Shown: positions 61,830 to 64,000 of the stretch, one piece after another | Layout: each line of letters opens with the position of its first letter | How positions within the stretch are numbered: position 1 is the first letter of the stretch | DNA from: Pachypanchax playfairii | Taxonomy: Eukaryota; Chordata; Actinopteri; Cyprinodontiformes; Aplocheilidae | Length of the DNA: 64,000 nt | Direction of reading: 5' to 3' | Assembly: GCA_006937955.1 (NCBI GenBank) | Contig: SSNP01000066.1 | Location: forward strand, 1,596,745 to 1,660,744 | The notes under the pieces: generated by a model | Seen by the model: the letters and a program-made list of their open reading frames with translations, nothing else | What the model was told of the DNA's origin: nothing | The model's database searches: none | Position numbers and translations under genes: made by a program

Positions 61830-63632
61830 AAGTTTATTGAGAAGCTAGAAGTTCCACATTTCAACACATTTATTAGAGCATCTTTCTAAACACTATTCAA
61901 AATTCCAAAGGAATAAAAATAAATGTCCCATTTAACATGTACCAGATGCCACTGTGAACAGTTCTTCATCCCTTTGGAAGACAATGATTAACTAAAATTA
62001 AAGTATCCTGCCAATCTGAAAAACGTGTAGGGGGACAAGAAGGATTTTTTTAAATCACTGTGACCTTTATGGAAAAACAGAATAAACATTTGAATTTTAA
62101 CTTTGTTGGAAAAAGTTTTTCCATTCAGTCCCATGATGAAAATGTTCTGGATTACCTCAGAGGTTTAATGGAGCTCAGCAGGGTAGTTTAGGTTCAGGAC
62201 CTCTATCAGTCCAAACAGCAAAACAACAGCTCATGCTACTAGGTCAAGATTCTTCAAAACCTTGATCCCCTCAAGGATAACGCCAACATCCTCTGGTTCC
62301 TCATTTGAAACATGTTCTTTCATAATATAAATACTAATAGTAGTGTCTCAATGGCCTTGTCCAGCTTCTCCATCCTTGTCCTGTAGAAGAGACAAAACAT
62401 GAATGAGACGTCAACCAATAAATCCGTGGTGGATAACAAGTAGTAAGTTAACATGGCTTTTATTGAGAAATTCCCAACAGGAAAGTCATGTTATAGATCT
62501 ATAAATATATGGCTCATCCTGATAATCAGAAACTGTATTCTTTAGAATACTTTCTTACGACTTAATTTTACAAAATAATGCTGAATGTGACAGGGGAAGA
62601 AAAGGCCGGGTGCATCAAAACGAAAGAAAAAAGTCAAATTTTTTTTTTTTTCTCAGTATCCTCAACAACTTACCATAGCCATCTGTTCATCAACCATACA
62701 GCTAGCTGAGCTGTACACGAAGTTTGTCACCTCTCTTTTGGAAGAGCCTCATCAGCTTGTCAAAATACATGTCAAGCTGGGACAGGAACTTTGAAGTGGG
62801 ACAGTAGTAATTCAGCTGAATTCTGCAAGTACACATTATTTAAATTAAAAAGAAAAAAATGTAAGGATTAATTGAAACTTTAAATTTCAAAATTTTAAAT
62901 TTATCAAAATGCACGCTGGTGTAAAACTGTATTTAAAAACTTAACTTGTCAAATGCTACACATCACATGCTAAAAACATAAACTGAATATTCTTACCACA
63001 TTGACTTCAGACAGCCACTTTTCTGTGAAATCTCCAAGCATTGGTGCATCTTGAACAACGTTGTGTCTTCTGTGAGTGAATGTTCTTCCATTTTGACTTT
63101 CACAACCTCTCCAAAAAACACAGAAGAAACGTTTTCTGCATGGCAGAGGAAAAATCAACATAAATGAAATCAATTCTGAGACCACAAACAAATAAATGTA
63201 GTGCAAATGCAACATATTCTGAGACAAAGTGTTTAATAAAAGCAGACTGATTCCTTATTAGGTGGTTGTATAAAGTAACTTAATGTGGCTTTGCCCTGCT
63301 GTCATTTTTAAATGTAATCATGTATAGTTAGCATTACCTAAATTATTCAGTTTCTAATCATCTTGAAGCATGTAAACACACAGCAATTATTATTGATACT
63401 TTTTCCTCCAGATGCTTCTTTCTTATTGATGCTACTTTTTGTCTATCCTTACAAAATCTGACCTTGCGCCGTAAGATGAATTCTTGTGAGATTTGGAGCT
63501 TTCCAAACCCACGGAAATCCATCTTTCCCGACTCGACACGGGGCTACGCATACATCTGGCAGAGCCAGGTAATACAAAATCCACTTCAACTCTGATGTTT
63601 TTTGTCACTCTGTACGTCACAAACATTGTCAT
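61830..63632 (-). pseudogene. SAMD3-like gene relic, minus copy
   Basis: Blocks on the minus strand: 63632-63432 MTMFVTYRVTKNIRVEVDFV and following; 63063-62992 VVQDAPMLGDFTEKWLSEVN next to GTAAGAATATT (donor-like); 62815-62650 with SKFLSQLDMYFDKLMRLFQK; after an acceptor-like TCTTCTACAG at 62383, KLDKAIET and, one frame on, NEEPEDVGVILEGIKVLKNL, then VVLLFGLIEVLNLNYPAELH to about 62190. An AATAAA-type signal lies at about 61833. Stops and shifts make it non-functional as read. The C-terminal motif (DVGxxxEG..VL, LLFGLIxxLNLxYP) is what I associate with fish SAMD3-like proteins. The same blocks are shared in order with 34209-34760. Confidence 0.5.
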
Positions 63633-63634
63633 TG

Positions 63635-64000
63635 TCAGGTTCAGTTACCAGGTAGGGGGGGGTTGAGCTGAACTCCAAAGCGACCCAACTCCAAGACACA
63701 CACACGAGAACCAGGGATCAGTGAAAGTGAGTTTATTATATTACAGGCACAAGACAACAGTACAGTGAACCTGAAATGTGCACGATGAATAAACACAGGA
63801 CTGGACTGCAGTGGGGTGGAGACTCGATCCTGGAGGAGACGTTAGTTAGTCACACATGAACAGCCCGCTGCAGTGTGCGGGGATAGTGCTCAGGTACTCA
63901 CGGTGACGCGGTGACTGAAGCTGCGTATGGTGAGATCCAAGGGACACTGCAGCGGGGGTGGTGCTCCAGGAGTCGAGGCAGTACGGTGAGGTCCGGGACG
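63635..64000 (-). mobile_element. LTR-like 3' end, runs off the window
   Basis: On the minus strand it ends GAACCTGACA at 63635, the mirror of the TGTCAGGTTCAG start of the 22.4 kb LTR, with TAATAAACTC about 100 bases inside. Probably the 3' LTR of a minus-strand Gypsy element continuing beyond the window. Confidence 0.35.

Overview
The window is vertebrate nuclear DNA, almost certainly from a ray-finned (teleost) fish. It has one spliced host gene with large introns, many full-length and decayed Tc1/mariner elements, fish-type non-LTR, BEL/Pao and Ty3/Gypsy retroelements, tRNA-derived SINEs, TTAA- and hAT-type miniature elements, and microsatellites. I see no prokaryotic gene organisation, CRISPR array, rRNA or functional tRNA gene. 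One scaffold gap (736 N, 32560-33295) and one isolated N (16768) are present. The only well-supported intact host gene is cathepsin C (dipeptidyl peptidase 1, ctsc) on the minus strand. It is reconstructed here as eight coding exons between 58557 and 26462. Together they give 1,374 coding bases (457 residues), with all junctions GT-AG and phases matching, a signal peptide, and the Cys/His/Asn catalytic triad (C253, H399, N421). Its 32 kb length comes mostly from transposons in introns 4 and 5. Layout: 1-2009 is repeat-like DNA with no gene. 2010-3845 is an LTR followed by a gag-like ORF with ten 42-bp coding repeats and a one-base frameshift. 3937-4243 is a tRNA-derived SINE. 4244-9600 is gene-poor with LINE and Tc1 scraps. 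9630-22415 is a deep nest: an L2 fragment and BEL/Pao retroelement broken by two LINE copies, one of which is itself split by two complete Tc1 elements tail to tail, and ending against a truncated Ty3/Gypsy element. 22416-26461 is repeats plus the probable ctsc 3' UTR. 26462-58557 is ctsc. Its intron 5 holds a third Tc1 with an open transposase, two different decayed Tc1-type elements, TTAA elements and a fragment of a SAMD3-like gene. Its intron 4 holds a zinc-finger/SAM gene relic framed by PIF/Harbinger-like ends. 58558-64000 is the ctsc upstream region, an unusual AAGTATACTT-rich field, a hAT-like miniature element, a LINE, a second SAMD3-like relic on the minus strand and the end of an LTR. 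The most interesting material is the scattered SAMD3-like/zinc-finger family (three loci, both strands) and its possible link to a mobile element, the near-identical open Tc1 copies, and two foldback elements with long arms, one carrying internal tandem repeats in ctsc intron 1. All family calls come from motif recognition by eye and none was tested by a search.
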